From positions 1 through 6,563 of the forward strand of contig DATJZH010000320.1 of NCBI GenBank assembly GCA_035499215.1: 6,563 nt of DNA, read 5' to 3'. This document shows, piece by piece, positions 5,256 through 6,563 of this stretch. Below the pieces are notes generated by a model. That model saw only the letters and a list, made by a program, of their open reading frames with translations. It did not search any database and was not told the origin of the DNA. This stretch comes from DATJZH01 sp035499215 (GTDB lineage Bacteria > Actinomycetota > Actinomycetes > Streptosporangiales > Streptosporangiaceae). The translations under genes and the position numbers were made by a program. How positions within the stretch are numbered: the first letter of the stretch is position 1; every line of letters starts with the position of its first letter.

Positions 5256-6407
5256 GTGGCCGTCAATGTCGCCGGGCAAGCTGCTTCGCCTGATTCCCGC
5301 CGTTATCCCGGCCAGCCGGAATCAGCGGAGACCGTGCAGCTCCTGACGCCGGAGGGACAGCTGGTCGAGGACCCGGATTACCCGCTCGACATCTCCGCCG
5401 ACCAGATCAAGGATCTCTACCGCGATCTCGTGCTGGTCCGCCGGATCGATTTCGAGGCCATCGCCCTGCAACGGCAGGGTGAGCTGGGAATCTGGGCCTC
5501 GCTGCTCGGCCAGGAAGCCGCCCAGGTCGGCTCGGGCCGGGCGCTCGGGCCGCGCGACATGGCCTTCCCGACCTACCGTGAGCACGGGGTGGCCTGGTGC
5601 CGCGGCCTGGACCCGATAAAGCTGCTCGCGCTGTTCCGCGGGGTTAGCCACGGCGGCTGGGACCCCAAAGAGCACAACTTCCACCTGTACACGATCGTGA
5701 TCGGCAGTCAGACGCTGCATGCGACTGGTTACGCGATGGGGATCCAGCGCGACGGCGCCGTCGGCGAAGACGGCGAGGCGGTGATCGCCTACTTCGGCGA
5801 CGGCGCTACCAGCCAGGGCGATGTCAACGAGGCCTTCATCTGGGCCTCGGTCAGCAACGCGCCGGTGGTGTTCTTCTGCCAGAACAACCAGTGGGCCATC
5901 TCGGAGCCGCTCGAGCGGCAGAGCCGGGTGCCGCTGTACCAGCGGTCGCAGGGCTTCGGCTTTCCCGGCGTCCGCGTCGACGGCAATGACGTGCTCGCCT
6001 GCCTAGCCGTGACCACGAAGGCCCTGCAGGCGGCCCGTGAAGGCCAGGGCCCGACCCTCATCGAGGCCTTCACTTACCGGATGGGCGCGCACACCACCAC
6101 CGACGATCCGACCAGGTACCGGCTGTCGGCCGAGCTGGAGTCCTGGAAGCTCAAGGATCCGATCGAGCGGGTGCGGCAGTATCTGATCCGCTCCGAGCTG
6201 GCGGATATGCCGTTCTTCGACACCGTGGCCGCGGAGGCCGACCAGGTCGGTGCGCGGATCAGGAAGGCCTGCCAGGAGATGCCAGGTCCGCCGCCGCCGT
6301 CGATGTTCGACAACGTCTACGCGGGGGCCCACGCGCTGCTGGCGTCCGAGCGCGATCAGTTCGAGGCGTACCTGGACTCCTTCGCTGACGAGGAGGCAGC
6401 GCGATGA
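5256..6407 (+). CDS. pdhA: Thiamine-diphosphate 2-oxoacid dehydrogenase E1 component, alpha subunit (pyruvate or branched-chain type)
   Basis: E1 alpha and beta subunits form the heterotetramer that decarboxylates a 2-oxoacid and passes the acyl group to lipoyl-E2 in the cytosolic dehydrogenase complex. The 383-residue product has the thiamine-diphosphate motif from GDG (181-183) to NN (210-211), within FGDGATSQGDVNEAF and FCQNNQWAIS, plus FPTYREHGVAW (104-114) and the conserved active-site/phosphorylation-loop segment YRMGAHTTTDDPTRYR (274-289) with His279. The GTG start has a strong AGGAG 6 nt upstream. The first roughly 40 residues form a variable, probably flexible leader. The next gene, for E1 beta, overlaps it by 4 bp. 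Substrate cannot be fixed from E1 alpha alone: actinobacterial proteins of this type are annotated as pyruvate dehydrogenase (PdhA) or branched-chain 2-oxoacid dehydrogenase (BkdA). The downstream E2 and E3 genes, if present, lie outside the window. Confidence 0.93.
   Translation: MAVNVAGQAASPDSRRYPGQPESAETVQLLTPEGQLVEDPDYPLDISADQIKDLYRDLVLVRRIDFEAIALQRQGELGIWASLLGQEAAQVGSGRALGPRDMAFPTYREHGVAWCRGLDPIKLLALFRGVSHGGWDPKEHNFHLYTIVIGSQTLHATGYAMGIQRDGAVGEDGEAVIAYFGDGATSQGDVNEAFIWASVSNAPVVFFCQNNQWAISEPLERQSRVPLYQRSQGFGFPGVRVDGNDVLACLAVTTKALQAAREGQGPTLIEAFTYRMGAHTTTDDPTRYRLSAELESWKLKDPIERVRQYLIRSELADMPFFDTVAAEADQVGARIRKACQEMPGPPPPSMFDNVYAGAHALLASERDQFEAYLDSFADEEAAR
6391..6396 (+). promoter_or_regulatory. 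Ribosome binding site of the E1 beta gene, inside the E1 alpha gene
   Basis: AGGAGG lies 7 nt before the ATG at 6404 and within the last codons of the alpha gene, consistent with coupled translation of the two subunits. Confidence 0.8.
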
Positions 6408-6563
6408 CCAGGCTCACGCTGTCCAGGGCACTGAACGAGGGCCTGCGCAAGGCGCTCGAGAACGATCCCAAGGTCCTCATCATGGGCGAGGACGTCGGGA
6501 AGCTGGGCGGGGTGTTCCGGGTCACCGACGGCCTGCAGAAGGATTTCGGCGAGGACCGCGTGG
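6404..6563 (+). CDS. pdhB: 2-oxoacid dehydrogenase E1 component, beta subunit, cut by the right edge
   Basis: The first 53 codons of the E1 beta subunit are present; the gene runs off the right end. The ATG overlaps the alpha stop as ATGA and follows AGGAGG. The start MTRLTLSRALNEGLRKAL matches the N-terminal helix of the family. MGEDVGKLGGVFRVTDGL (27-44) is its first signature: the Glu of the GEDV motif (Glu29) is the residue that in this family contacts and activates thiamine diphosphate. Beta pairs with the alpha subunit to build the active site at their interface. As with alpha, the substrate (pyruvate or branched-chain 2-oxoacids) is not determined, so the symbol is provisional. Confidence 0.93.
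   Translation, partial: MTRLTLSRALNEGLRKALENDPKVLIMGEDVGKLGGVFRVTDGLQKDFGEDRV

Overview
The window comes from a high-GC Gram-positive bacterium, almost certainly an actinomycete (Actinomycetota). The coding regions are very GC-rich with strong G/C preference at third codon positions, several genes start with GTG, and the purine and dehydrogenase proteins closely resemble actinobacterial family members recalled from memory. No database search was possible, so the genus is left open.

Layout from left to right. (1) Positions 1-165, minus strand: the 5' part of a small membrane protein gene that runs off the left edge. (2) Positions 166-788: a gene-poor spacer of about 620 bp with an AT-rich block near 583-635 and a few small inverted repeats. 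(3) Positions 789-5032, minus strand: a purine-synthesis cluster read purS, GHKL-type ATPase, purQ, purL. PurS, PurQ and PurL together form FGAM synthase, the fourth step of IMP synthesis. (4) Positions 5033-5255: a divergent regulatory gap with several inverted repeats. (5) Positions 5256-6563, plus strand: the genes for the E1 alpha subunit and the start of the E1 beta subunit of a pyruvate/branched-chain 2-oxoacid dehydrogenase, joined by an ATGA overlap.

The enzymes are conventional. Three things are not. A GHKL/anti-sigma-kinase-like gene sits between purS and purQ, which in most actinobacteria I know of are adjacent. That ATPase carries a long Arg/Pro-rich insert where the ATP lid should be. 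The purL reading frame begins with an in-frame GGGGCC hexanucleotide repeat coding for a Pro-Gly tract. Several start codons are uncertain (purL, purQ, the ATPase, the left-edge gene) and the alternatives are recorded with each entry.

No tRNA, rRNA, CRISPR array, insertion sequence or phage gene was seen. The most interesting hypothesis is a link between an anti-sigma-type regulator and purine synthesis; it rests on gene order alone.
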